This document shows positions 37,966 to 46,995 of a stretch of 64,000 nt of DNA, piece by piece (position 1 is the stretch's first letter; every line of letters starts with the position of its first letter). A program made the translations under genes and the position numbers. The notes below the pieces were generated by a model. That model was not told where the DNA came from, did no database searches, and worked only from the letters and a program-made list of their open reading frames with translations. The DNA comes from Millisia brevis NBRC 105863 (lineage in GTDB: Bacteria > Actinomycetota > Actinomycetes > Mycobacteriales > Mycobacteriaceae), in the NCBI RefSeq assembly GCF_001552615.1, contig NZ_BCRN01000017.1, forward strand, positions 36,599 through 100,598. The letters are read 5' to 3'.

Positions 37966-39177
37966 ATGAGCGATATCGAGGTCCGCGTCCTGACCGACGA
38001 CGCCGACCGCCTGGCCGCCGCCAATCTCTTCCGCACCGCCATGGTCGGCTTCCCCCCGCTGTCCGAGGTCGAGAGCGGGCGGCTGGCGGACCTGCTGGAG
38101 CCGGGCCGCACGCTGGGCGCATTCGTCGACGGGCACCTGGCCGGCACCACCGACGGGACCACCGGGACGGTGACGCTACCCGGCGGCGCGCGGGTGCGGC
38201 ATCTCGCGGTCACCCACGTCGGCGTCGACCCGGCCTGGACGCGTCGCGGCGTCGCCACCGCCCTGCTGACCCACCAATTGCAGGAGGCCGCCCGCGAGGG
38301 GCAGGTGGTCGCCTCGCTGCGGGCCTCGCAGGCGACGATCTACGAACGCTTCGGCTACGGGGTCGGCGGCATCAGCCACACCGTCGAGGTCGACACGCGC
38401 GCCCGGCTGCGGGCGTCGGTCGTTCGGGACCACCGGGTGCGGCTGGTCGACCCGCAGACCGCCCACGACCTGCTGCCACGGATCTACAACCTCCACCGCA
38501 CCGACCGGCCCGGCAGCGTCGACCGCGCCGCGCGGTGGTGGCTCTCGCGCACCCTACGCGGCGCGCAGGCGCCCACCTACGTGGCGGTCTTCGGACCGCC
38601 GGGCGCCGAGTCCGGCTTCGCCCGCTACCGAGCGGTGTCGGATGAGCGCTGGTTCGTCAGCGGCGAGCGCACCGTGATCGTCGACGACCTGTTCGCGCCC
38701 ACCGCGGAGGCGCACGCCGACCTCGTCGGCTTCCTGCTCGACCTCGACCCGGTGGACCGCGTGATCTTCGCGCTGCTGCCCACCGACGATCCGCTGCCCT
38801 GGCTGCTGACCGACCGGCGGGCCGCCCGGGTGACCGAGGTACGCGACGAGGCGTGGGTGCGCGTGATCGACCTGCCCGGCGCGTTCGCCCGGCGCTCGCT
38901 CACGGCGGGGGAGGAGGTGACCGTCCGGGTGATCGACCCGGTGCTCCACCACAACGACGGCACGTGGCGCTTCCGGGCCGGCCGCGTGGATCCCACCGAT
39001 GCCCCGGCGGGGCTGCAGATCGAGGCCCACGGGCTCGGTTCGGTCCTCCTGGGCGCGGTGTCGTGGAGCACACTCGCCGCTGCCGGAACGGTCCGGGTCT
39101 TCGAGCCGGACGCGCTGTCCGCGGCGGAACGCCTGTTCGGAGCCCCCGGCGCACCGTTCAGCGGGATCTACTTCTGA
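37966..39177 (+). CDS. Eis-family N-acetyltransferase
   Basis: A 403-residue protein with the three-part Eis layout: an N-terminal GNAT domain with the acetyl-CoA loop VDPAWTRRGVATALLTHQL near residue 92, a second GNAT-like region, and a C-terminal sterol-carrier-like domain, ending in a C-terminal Phe whose carboxylate is the catalytic base in Eis. Eis proteins acetylate amines of aminoglycosides, lysines or polyamines with relaxed regiospecificity. ATG 37966 follows CCGGGG. It lies at the left edge of the transporter/monooxygenase island, 181 bases before the operon. Confidence 0.88.
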   Translation: MSDIEVRVLTDDADRLAAANLFRTAMVGFPPLSEVESGRLADLLEPGRTLGAFVDGHLAGTTDGTTGTVTLPGGARVRHLAVTHVGVDPAWTRRGVATALLTHQLQEAAREGQVVASLRASQATIYERFGYGVGGISHTVEVDTRARLRASVVRDHRVRLVDPQTAHDLLPRIYNLHRTDRPGSVDRAARWWLSRTLRGAQAPTYVAVFGPPGAESGFARYRAVSDERWFVSGERTVIVDDLFAPTAEAHADLVGFLLDLDPVDRVIFALLPTDDPLPWLLTDRRAARVTEVRDEAWVRVIDLPGAFARRSLTAGEEVTVRVIDPVLHHNDGTWRFRAGRVDPTDAPAGLQIEAHGLGSVLLGAVSWSTLAAAGTVRVFEPDALSAAERLFGAPGAPFSGIYF

Positions 39178-39358
39178 TTCACGCGCGCAGGGCATACCGG
39201 CCGACCGATTGCGTCGCCGTGATCCAAACCGGTGCAACGGATCTGTCCGCCGAGCAGAGTGAGCGGCATGTCGTTCCCCCCTGCTCCGACCACCGCGGGA
39301 GCCCGCTCGGCGCTCCCCGCCACGGCGGAGCGGACCGTCCACACCGCGGGACATCGTC

Positions 39359-40984
39359 GTGCCGCTCTTTGAGATCGACGATCTGACCGTCTCGTTCCCC
39401 ACCTCCGGTCGATCGTCGGAATCGACTGCCGCACCGGTGGTTCGGGGACTACGGCTCGAAGTCGACCGCGGCGAGACCGTCGCGATCGTCGGCGAATCCG
39501 GTTCCGGCAAGAGCGTCTCGCTGCTCGCGGCGACCCGCCTGCTCCCGGGCGCCGACGTCACCGGTTCGGTCCGGTTCGACGGCCGCGACCTGCTCGGACT
39601 TTCCGAACGGGAGTTGCGGCGCGTCCTGGGCAGACGGATCGGGTTCGTCTTCCAGGATCCGCAGAGCAATCTGCACCCGTTCAAGACGATCGGCGCCCAG
39701 ATCGACGAAGTTCTGCGGGTCCACACCAGGCAGCGGAAAGCCCAGCGCCGCAAGCGCGTCGAAGAGCTGCTGGCGGAGGTGGGGATACCGCGGCCGCACG
39801 AGGCCTACGACGGCTACCCCGCACAGTTCTCCGGCGGCATGCGGCAACGGGTGATGATCGCGATCGCGATCGCGCTCAACCCGGCGCTGATCATCGCCGA
39901 CGAACCGACCACCGCCCTGGACGTCGGGGTACAGGCGAGCATCCTCGCGCTGCTCACACGTCTGCAGGACGAGTACGGCACCGCGATCGTCTTCGTCAGT
40001 CACGACCTCGCCGTCGTGCACAGTATCGCCGACACCGTCCTGGTGATCCGCGACGGCGTTGTGGTGGAATCCGGTCCCCGCGAACGGATCTACACCGATC
40101 CGCAGCATCCCTACACCCGGGATCTGCTCGACGCCTCCCGCTTGCACAGTCTCGATCCCGACATCCTCCCGGACGTATCGCCGGTCGAGTCCCGGCCGCC
40201 GCTGCTGGTGGTCGACGGGCTGGCCGCGTCGTACCCGGCCCGCCGAAGCGGCCGCCGGACGGTGGTCGACGACTTGTCGTTCACCATCGCGCCGGGCGAG
40301 ATCGTCGGCCTGGTCGGCGAATCCGGCTCCGGCAAGTCGACGATCGGACGCATCGTCGCCGGGCTCCAGTACGCCGACTCCGGCGCGATCACCCTCGCGG
40401 GCCACCGGTTTCCGACCGGCGTGCGCGCGGGGATTCCGACGCTCGATACCGCGGCGCGCGGTGCGGTCCAGCTGATCTTCCAGGACCCCTACGCCAGCCT
40501 CAATCCCCGCCGCCGTATCCGCGACGCGATCGCCGAGCCGCTGCGCACCCGCCGCGTCGACCCGACGCAGATCGATCGACTGGTCGCCGAAGCCGCCGCG
40601 CGCGCCCAGCTGTCGGAGGATCTGCTCGACCGGCTGCCCGCACACCTGTCCGGCGGACAACGGCAACGCGTCGCGATCGCCCGCGCGCTCGTGGTGCGGC
40701 CGCAGTTGATCGTCGCCGACGAGGCGCTCTCCGCGCTCGACGTCACCACCGGCCGGGAAATCATCTCGCTGCTGGTCGCATCGGCCCGGGACGCCGATAC
40801 CGCGATCCTGTTCATCACCCACGACCTCGGCGTTGTCGCCGGCATCGCCCACCGGGTCATCGTGCTCGACCCCGACGGGCAGGCAGAGATCGGCGACACC
40901 CGCACGGTTTTCACCGACCCGGCATCCGACTACACCCGCCGCCTGCTGGCGGCGGTTCCGCAGATCGAGGCCCGAGCGTCGTGA
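39359..40984 (+). CDS. fused double ATP-binding protein of peptide/nickel-type ABC importer
   Basis: A 541-residue protein with two complete nucleotide-binding domains, equivalent to DppD and DppF joined head to tail. Domain 1 has Walker A GESGSGKSVSL, signature FSGGMRQRVMIA and Walker B LIIADEPTTALD; domain 2 has GESGSGKSTIG, LSGGQRQRVAIA and LIVADEALSALD. The DEP of domain 2 is DEA, a conservative oddity. It powers the importer formed with the next three genes. GTG 39359 gives the expected family start MPLFEIDDLTVSF. No convincing promoter or operator was recognised in the 181 bases upstream. Confidence 0.93.
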   Translation: MPLFEIDDLTVSFPTSGRSSESTAAPVVRGLRLEVDRGETVAIVGESGSGKSVSLLAATRLLPGADVTGSVRFDGRDLLGLSERELRRVLGRRIGFVFQDPQSNLHPFKTIGAQIDEVLRVHTRQRKAQRRKRVEELLAEVGIPRPHEAYDGYPAQFSGGMRQRVMIAIAIALNPALIIADEPTTALDVGVQASILALLTRLQDEYGTAIVFVSHDLAVVHSIADTVLVIRDGVVVESGPRERIYTDPQHPYTRDLLDASRLHSLDPDILPDVSPVESRPPLLVVDGLAASYPARRSGRRTVVDDLSFTIAPGEIVGLVGESGSGKSTIGRIVAGLQYADSGAITLAGHRFPTGVRAGIPTLDTAARGAVQLIFQDPYASLNPRRRIRDAIAEPLRTRRVDPTQIDRLVAEAAARAQLSEDLLDRLPAHLSGGQRQRVAIARALVVRPQLIVADEALSALDVTTGREIISLLVASARDADTAILFITHDLGVVAGIAHRVIVLDPDGQAEIGDTRTVFTDPASDYTRRLLAAVPQIEARAS

Positions 40985-41904
40985 CCACCCTCCCCACCGC
41001 GCCGCCCGCATCGCCGGCGGCGCCCGAACGCCGTCTCGATCGCGGTCTGCTCCTCGGCGGCTCGATCGTCGCCTTCGTGCTGATCGCCGCCCTGGCCGCC
41101 CCCGCGGTCGCCGCCCTGACCGGCCACGGACCCAACGACCAGTTCGCCAACGAGACCCTCGACGCCGCGGGGCTGCCGATCACCGGCGGCGACGGCTTCC
41201 TGCTCGGGGCCGACGGCAGCGGTCGCGACGTCCTCGTCCGAGTCCTCTACGGCGCCCGGATCTCGCTGGCCATCGGCATTCCGGCGACCACGCTGGCGAT
41301 GCTGATCGGGGTGACCGTCGGACTGGTCGGCGGGTACCTCGGCGGCCGGGTCGACGCGATCCTGTCCGAGCTGACCAATATCGCGCTCGCCTTCCCGTTC
41401 CTGGTGACCGCGCTGAGCGTGGTCACCCTCAACCGGGGCACCGCGGGCAGCACGCTGATCGACCCGATGCTGGTGGTGATCGGCATCATCACGCTCTTCT
41501 CCTGGACCTACTTCGCCCGCCTGGTGCGCGGCCTGGTGATCGAGCTGAAGTCCCGCCCGTTCGTGCTCGCCGCCATCGGCGCCGGGGCGTCGCCGGCGCG
41601 GGTGCTGTGGCGCGAGATCCTGCCGAATATCGCCCCGGCCGTGATCGTCTACTGGGCGGTCCAGTTGCCGATCAACATCATCGCCGAGGCGACCCTGTCC
41701 TATCTGGGTGTCGGCATCCGACCGCCGACGCCCAGCTGGGGAACGATGATCGCCAACGCCCAGGACACCGCCCTCTACCAGGTGCAACCGTGGATGCTGA
41801 TCGGCCCGGCCGTGGCGCTGTTCATTACCGTGCTCGGATTCAACGTGCTGAGCACCAGCCTGCGCAGCGTGCTCGATCCGGCGCCGGCCGGGGGCCGGCG
41901 ATGA
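40981..41904 (+). CDS. ABC importer permease (DppC type)
   Basis: A 307-residue membrane protein with six helices. An N-terminal cytoplasmic helix region is followed by a periplasmic loop containing LLGADGSGRDVLVRVLYGARISL, the DppC signature, and the EAA loop VLAAIGAGASPARVLWREILPN that docks on the ATPase. GTG 40981 overlaps the ATPase stop by four bases. In most operons the DppB-type gene precedes DppC; here the order is reversed. Confidence 0.93.
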   Translation: MTTLPTAPPASPAAPERRLDRGLLLGGSIVAFVLIAALAAPAVAALTGHGPNDQFANETLDAAGLPITGGDGFLLGADGSGRDVLVRVLYGARISLAIGIPATTLAMLIGVTVGLVGGYLGGRVDAILSELTNIALAFPFLVTALSVVTLNRGTAGSTLIDPMLVVIGIITLFSWTYFARLVRGLVIELKSRPFVLAAIGAGASPARVLWREILPNIAPAVIVYWAVQLPINIIAEATLSYLGVGIRPPTPSWGTMIANAQDTALYQVQPWMLIGPAVALFITVLGFNVLSTSLRSVLDPAPAGGRR

Positions 41905-42884
41905 GCGACTTCCTGGTGCGCCGCTCGGCGCGCATGGTGCTGACCGTCGCCGCCGTCGTGCTGATCACCTTCGGTCTCACCCGCGTCGCCTACCGCAACC
42001 CGGCTCGAATGTTGGCCCCGGAGAACGCGTCCGAGGAAACGATCGAGACGATCGCGAACAGCCTGCGCCTCAACGACCCCTGGTACCTGCAGCTGTGGCA
42101 CTACGCGGTGCGCGGCCCCGAGATCAAGGGCACCCCCACCGGCCTGCTGAACTGGCCGCCCAGCCTGGGGTACTCGTACCGCCAGGAGCGGCCGGTCACC
42201 GAGCTGATCCTCGAGAAGATCCCGGTGACCGCCGGCCTCGCGCTCGGCGCGCTGGTGTTCTGGATGCTCGCCTCGATCCTCCTCGGCGTCTGGGCGGCCC
42301 GCCGACCCGGCGGCTGGTTCGACCGGATCACCTCGGGCCTGTCCTATGTGGCGCTGTCGGTTCCGACCTTCGTCATCGGCGTGCTGCTGCTCTACGTCTT
42401 CTACTTCAAGTGGTCGATGGCCGGGGTGAAGTTCTTCCCCAGTGGCGGCTACGTTCCGCTGACCACGTCGCCGGGCGAATGGGCGCGACATCTGATCCTG
42501 CCCTGGCTGACCTTGACCATCGCCCAGGTGGGCCTCTTCCAACGGGTGGTCCGCGCCTCGGTCCTCGAGGTCGCCGGCAAGGACTACATCCGTACCGCAC
42601 GATCGAAAGGTGTAGGGCCCCAAGGTGTGTACTTCAACCACGCGCTGAGCGCCGCGCTGAATCCGATCCTGACCCTCGGCGCGATCGAGTTCGCCTCGAT
42701 CCTCGGCGGCGCCATCGTCACCGAACAGATCTTCGGCCTCGACGGCGTCGGACGGCTCGCGGTCAGCGCCGCGAACAACGGAGACGCGCCGGTGGTCATC
42801 GGCGTCACTCTCTTCGGTGCGGTCGTCTTCGTCATCTCGACCGCCCTGGTCGACCTGTTCACCCAGAACCGCAGCAACAAGTAA
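41901..42884 (+). CDS. ABC importer permease (DppB type)
   Basis: A 327-residue membrane protein starting MSDFLVRRSARMVLTVAAVVL, with the DppB-type large extracytoplasmic loop (NDPWYLQLWHYAVRG) and the EAA motif KDYIRTARSKGVGPQGVYFNHAL. It forms the translocation pore with the DppC-type permease, which it overlaps by four bases. ATG 41901 is unambiguous. Confidence 0.93.
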   Translation: MSDFLVRRSARMVLTVAAVVLITFGLTRVAYRNPARMLAPENASEETIETIANSLRLNDPWYLQLWHYAVRGPEIKGTPTGLLNWPPSLGYSYRQERPVTELILEKIPVTAGLALGALVFWMLASILLGVWAARRPGGWFDRITSGLSYVALSVPTFVIGVLLLYVFYFKWSMAGVKFFPSGGYVPLTTSPGEWARHLILPWLTLTIAQVGLFQRVVRASVLEVAGKDYIRTARSKGVGPQGVYFNHALSAALNPILTLGAIEFASILGGAIVTEQIFGLDGVGRLAVSAANNGDAPVVIGVTLFGAVVFVISTALVDLFTQNRSNK

Positions 42885-42917
42885 GTCGCAATACGCAGTG
42901 ACATATCAAGGAGAACA

Positions 42918-44699
42918 ATGAGATCCCGCACGCTCGCCGCGTTGGCGTCGCTCACCACGGCCGCCCTGCTGCTGACCTCGTGCAGCAGCGGCGAATCCGA
43001 CTCGGGCAGCGCCGGTTCGGCCGCGTCGTCCGACGGCCTGCACGGCGGCACGCTGCACGTCGCCTCGGTGGGCGATATCGATGCCCTCGACCCGCTGATC
43101 GCCTACTCGGCCGAATCCTGGCAGGTCATCCGGGCGACCACCCGCCAGCTGGTCACCTATCCGGGCAGCACCACGAGCATCGGCGACGACACCGAGGTCG
43201 TCCCCGACCTGGCCGAGAGTTGGGATGTCAGCGACGACGGCCTGACCTATACCTTCCACCTGCGCGACGACATCCACTTCTCCGGAGCGAGCACCCGCGA
43301 GATCACCGCGCAGGACTTCGTCTACGCCGTCAAGCGCTTCCCGGATCCGAACGGACAGGTCAGCGCGATCACGTACTACAACGCGCTGTTCGACGGATTC
43401 GAGGAGTACGCCGAGAAGTTCGCGCAGGTCCCCACCGGCGACCTCGACGCGGTGCGGAACTTCATCGACACCAACGACATCAGCGGATTCCAGGCTCTCG
43501 ACGACAAGACCCTGCAGCTGACGTTGACCGAACCCGCCAGCGACATCCTCGACATCCTGACGCTCAACTTCGTCACCCCGCTGCCGGAGGAGGTCGTGTC
43601 CAACTACTACGCCGACAGCCTCGAGTTCCGGCAGAACTACGTCTCGAGTGGGCCGTACCAGATCGCGTCCTACGATCCGGGGCGTCAGCTGACCCTCGAG
43701 CGGGTGCCGGACTACAACGCCGAGGGCGACCCGCGGCAGGCCTACGCCGACGAGATCGTCTTCGACACCACGGTCGCCTCCGCGGACGCCGCCTCCCAGC
43801 AGTTGCAGACCGGCACCGCCGATGTCGCGCTCTACGTGCGGGCCTTCCCGGCGAGCGTGATCGAGCAGTACAAGCGGACCGATCCCGATCACCTGCACAG
43901 CTCGGCGAGCGGTTCGGCCATCTTCATCAGCTGGAACAACCCGGAGCAGGCGGCGACGCCGACCCAGGAGGCGTTCAAGGATCTGCGGGTGCGCCAGGCC
44001 TTCAACTACGCGCTGGACAAGGCCGACGTCGTGCGCGGGCTCGGCGGCCCGGATTCGGCGTTGGCGAGCAACGAGATCCTCACCTCGACGATCCTCGGCT
44101 ACAACGACGACGCCCCGTACCCGACGCCCGACAACCAGGGTGATCCGGACCGGGCGCGGGAGTTGCTCGCAGAGGCGGGACATCCCGATCTGACGGTCAA
44201 CGTCGCGTTCCGCAACACGCCGGAGTTCGAGAAGATCGCCACCTCGGTGCAGAACGCCGCGGCCCGCGCCGGCATCACCGTCCGGTTGACCCCGATCGCC
44301 GGCGACTCGTGGGGCACGTTCAGCTCCTTCCTGGCCGACCGGTCCACCCTCGACCAGTGGGACCTGGCGATCACCAACTGGACGCCGGACTGGCAGGGCA
44401 ACAGCGCCCGGATGACCCTGGGCGGCTGGCTGAACTCCGACTTCGCGCCGGGCGGCACCTGGAACGGCGTCACCTACGTCAACCCGCAGCTCAACGAGGT
44501 GGTCGCACGGGCCTTCGCGGCGACCGACCCGACCGCCGACTGGCAGGAGGCGAACCGGATCGCGAGCACCGACCTGGCGTGGTTCCCGCTGATCGAGCGG
44601 GTCAAGACGGTGCCGACGTCCGACCGCGTCACCAACTGGACGTGGCAGTCGCTGGGCAACAACGCCGACCTGACCAATATCTCGGTCACCGACAACTGA
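42918..44699 (+). CDS. extracellular solute-binding lipoprotein, family 5
   Basis: A 593-residue SBP_bac_5 protein. The signal peptide ends in LLLTSCSS with the lipidated Cys at residue 22, anchoring it outside the membrane. GLTYTFHLRDDIHFSG, ITAQDFVYAVKRFPDP and DLRVRQAFNYALDKADVVRG are the family's landmarks. These proteins bind peptides, opines, nickel chelates or other mid-size organics; the pocket cannot be read from sequence. AAGGAG precedes ATG 42918. It lies 33 bases after the permease and is followed at once by the flavoprotein genes. Confidence 0.94.
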   Translation: MRSRTLAALASLTTAALLLTSCSSGESDSGSAGSAASSDGLHGGTLHVASVGDIDALDPLIAYSAESWQVIRATTRQLVTYPGSTTSIGDDTEVVPDLAESWDVSDDGLTYTFHLRDDIHFSGASTREITAQDFVYAVKRFPDPNGQVSAITYYNALFDGFEEYAEKFAQVPTGDLDAVRNFIDTNDISGFQALDDKTLQLTLTEPASDILDILTLNFVTPLPEEVVSNYYADSLEFRQNYVSSGPYQIASYDPGRQLTLERVPDYNAEGDPRQAYADEIVFDTTVASADAASQQLQTGTADVALYVRAFPASVIEQYKRTDPDHLHSSASGSAIFISWNNPEQAATPTQEAFKDLRVRQAFNYALDKADVVRGLGGPDSALASNEILTSTILGYNDDAPYPTPDNQGDPDRARELLAEAGHPDLTVNVAFRNTPEFEKIATSVQNAAARAGITVRLTPIAGDSWGTFSSFLADRSTLDQWDLAITNWTPDWQGNSARMTLGGWLNSDFAPGGTWNGVTYVNPQLNEVVARAFAATDPTADWQEANRIASTDLAWFPLIERVKTVPTSDRVTNWTWQSLGNNADLTNISVTDN

Positions 44700-44736
44700 C
44701 CGGAGGACGACGTTGAGCACAACCGAGGAGGCGTCG

Positions 44737-45726
44737 GTGAGCGAGCCGTTCCTGGCGGCGGCGTTCACCGGCGCCGAGGCGGTCGCCATCCTGTCGGACG
44801 CACACCTGCGCGAACGCCTGCGCCGGCTGCCGGTCGCCTTCGTGGTGATCGGGATCGACCGGGTCACCCCGGCCACCGATACCCGATTCCCCGCGGCCGG
44901 CGACGCCGATCCGAGCGTACTGGCAACCGCCCTGGCCGCCGAGGGCGCACCGCCGGTCGTCCCGGCGGGCGCCGCCCACCACGACCAGCCCTACAACCTG
45001 GCGCGGCGGGTGCTCTCCCTCGACCATCTGGCCGGTGGCAACGCGGGACTGCTTCTCGGGGAGCGCGATCCGCGCGGCCACGGACAGACCGCCTGGAGCG
45101 GCGTCGGTTCGGATGGCGGTATCCCGATCGGTCGGGATACCGCGGTCGACGCGGCCCGGGCGATCGCGGCCCTCTGGCGCAGCTGGCCGCTCGACGCGGT
45201 GATCGCCGACAAGGAATCCGGAATCCTGGTGGAAGCCGACCGGATTCGTCGCCCCGATCACCGAGGTGCGGCGACCACGGCCGGGCCGCTCAGCATCCCG
45301 GAGTCGCGGCAGGGCGCCCCGCTGCTGCTCTGGTATGCGCGCGACGTCGAGGCGGTCCGCGCGGCTCCGGACGTCGCGGACCTGATCGTGACCGCCGCCG
45401 ACGCGACCGGTGCGGGCGCTGCCGGTGCGAGCGCTGCCGCCGCGTCGCGGCCGGTGGTGATCGAGGTGGCCGCCGATCGGCTCGACCGCGCCACCGAGGA
45501 ACGATCCGCCCGCGGACTGCTGGTCCGATCGCCCGCGGGCTCCGATCCGCGCGCCGGGGCGGACACCCTGATCGCGGCGATCAACGGTCACCGCCCCTTC
45601 GCCTCGGCCGCCGATCCCTCGGAAACCGGTGTCACCCTGCGGGATCGGCTCTCCCTGCCCGCGCCGGCCGCCGCCGACCGCGGTGTCGCGGTCTATCCCG
45701 CCCCCACGATCGGCGTCTACCGATGA
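44737..45726 (+). CDS. luciferase-like flavin-dependent oxidoreductase homologue
   Basis: A protein of about 329 residues with partial resemblance to the luciferase-like (LLM) family: FVVIGIDRVTPATDTRF near the start and HHDQPYNLARRVLSLDHLAGGNAGLLLGE, which matches the HPYNLARRxASLDHLSGGRAGW stretch of LLM enzymes. The C-terminal half is poorly conserved, with an Ala-rich linker (GAGAAGASAAAAS). It may be a diverged subunit or inactive paralogue of the larger LLM enzyme downstream. GTG 44737 has GAGGAGG five bases upstream; TTG 44713, also with a GGAGGA site, is an alternative adding eight residues. Confidence 0.75.
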   Translation: MSEPFLAAAFTGAEAVAILSDAHLRERLRRLPVAFVVIGIDRVTPATDTRFPAAGDADPSVLATALAAEGAPPVVPAGAAHHDQPYNLARRVLSLDHLAGGNAGLLLGERDPRGHGQTAWSGVGSDGGIPIGRDTAVDAARAIAALWRSWPLDAVIADKESGILVEADRIRRPDHRGAATTAGPLSIPESRQGAPLLLWYARDVEAVRAAPDVADLIVTAADATGAGAAGASAAAASRPVVIEVAADRLDRATEERSARGLLVRSPAGSDPRAGADTLIAAINGHRPFASAADPSETGVTLRDRLSLPAPAAADRGVAVYPAPTIGVYR

Positions 45727-45761
45727 CCGCCGCCCCCTTTCCCGGCCCGTAAGGAGTCCCC

Positions 45762-46991
45762 GTGACCGCGACCGCCCCCGCGCCGCAGATCGAAGCGCTG
45801 CGCGCGCACTACCGCCCGATCCTCGACGCGATCGCCGAGGGCAACCTCGCCCGCGAGCAGGCCCGCGCATTCGGCTACGACCAGGTGCGCCTGCTGATCG
45901 ACGCCGGCTTCTCCCGGCTGCGCATCCCGATCGAGGACGGCGGCGACGGCGCCACCCTGCAGCAGGTCTTCCTGTTGCTCGCCGACCTCGCGGAGGCGGA
46001 TCCCAATGTGGCGCACGTCTTCCGCAACCACCTCGCCTTCGTCGAGGACCGCCTGTACAACAGCCCGAGCGTCGATTCGCAGGTCTGGCTCGAACGGTTC
46101 CGGCGCGGCGACTTCGTCGGCGGCGGGTGGACCGAGGCCAACAGCGACAGCTTCACCAACGTGGCCACCCGGATCACCACCGACGGGACGACCACCCGGA
46201 TCAGCGGCGCGAAGTTCTACGCCACCGGCAGCCTCTACGCGAACTGGCTCGACGTCATCGGACTCGACGACGACGGCCATCTGGTCACCGCTCTGGTCGC
46301 CCGTGATCAGGAGGGGGTGACGCTGATCGACGACTGGAGTGGCTTCGGCCAGCAGACCACCGCCAGTGGCTCCGCGCGTTATGCGGACGCCGTCGTCGAC
46401 CCGCACGGCATCTTTCCCGTGCAGGACCGCTTCCCGTACCAGGGGCTCTTCTACCAAACCGCGCTGCTGTCGGTGTTGGTCGGCATCGGTCGCGCCGCGT
46501 TCCGCGATGCGCTGGCGGCGCTGCGTCGGCGCAAGCGCAACTATCCGCTGGGGCTCGACCCGCTGCCCGCTCGGGATGCGCTGTTGCAGCAGCAGATCGG
46601 GCATCTCGCCGCGAAGGTCTTCCAGGCGTCCGCGGCGCTCGAGGTGCAGGCCGCGACCCTCGACGTGATCGCCGACGCCCGCGCCCGCCGCGACGACGTG
46701 GGACAGGCCGCGGCGCTGGAGGCTGCGACGATCCGCACCCACGAGGCGCAGTCGGTGATCGTCGACACCGTCCTCGAGATCACCACGACGGCCTTCGACG
46801 CGCTGGGCGCCTCGGCGACCGCGGTGCCGCTCGGCCTCGACCGGCATTGGCGCAATGCGCGCACCCTGTCGTCGCACAATCCGCGGGTGTTCAAGGAGCG
46901 CGTGGTTGGCGACTTCTACGTCAACGGCACGCCGCCGCCGGCCGGACTGCCCAACGCTGCCGGCCCGCAGGCGCAGGGGCAGGGGGTCTGA
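45762..46991 (+). CDS. DszC/SfnB-like acyl-CoA-dehydrogenase-fold monooxygenase
   Basis: A 409-residue flavoprotein of the acyl-CoA dehydrogenase fold. The C-terminal RHWRNARTLSSHNPRVFKER is the signature of the DszC/SfnB branch, whose members are reduced-flavin-dependent monooxygenases acting on sulfur or nitrogen heteroatoms rather than dehydrogenases. GGGWTEANSDSFTNVATRI is the flavin-binding middle domain and VGIGRAAFRDALAALRRRK starts the C-terminal helical domain. It lies four bases before the NtaA/DszA-like gene, the same enzyme pairing as in the dsz desulfurisation pathway. No flavin reductase gene accompanies it. Confidence 0.88.
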   Translation: MTATAPAPQIEALRAHYRPILDAIAEGNLAREQARAFGYDQVRLLIDAGFSRLRIPIEDGGDGATLQQVFLLLADLAEADPNVAHVFRNHLAFVEDRLYNSPSVDSQVWLERFRRGDFVGGGWTEANSDSFTNVATRITTDGTTTRISGAKFYATGSLYANWLDVIGLDDDGHLVTALVARDQEGVTLIDDWSGFGQQTTASGSARYADAVVDPHGIFPVQDRFPYQGLFYQTALLSVLVGIGRAAFRDALAALRRRKRNYPLGLDPLPARDALLQQQIGHLAAKVFQASAALEVQAATLDVIADARARRDDVGQAAALEAATIRTHEAQSVIVDTVLEITTTAFDALGASATAVPLGLDRHWRNARTLSSHNPRVFKERVVGDFYVNGTPPPAGLPNAAGPQAQGQGV

Positions 46992-46995
46992 TCCG

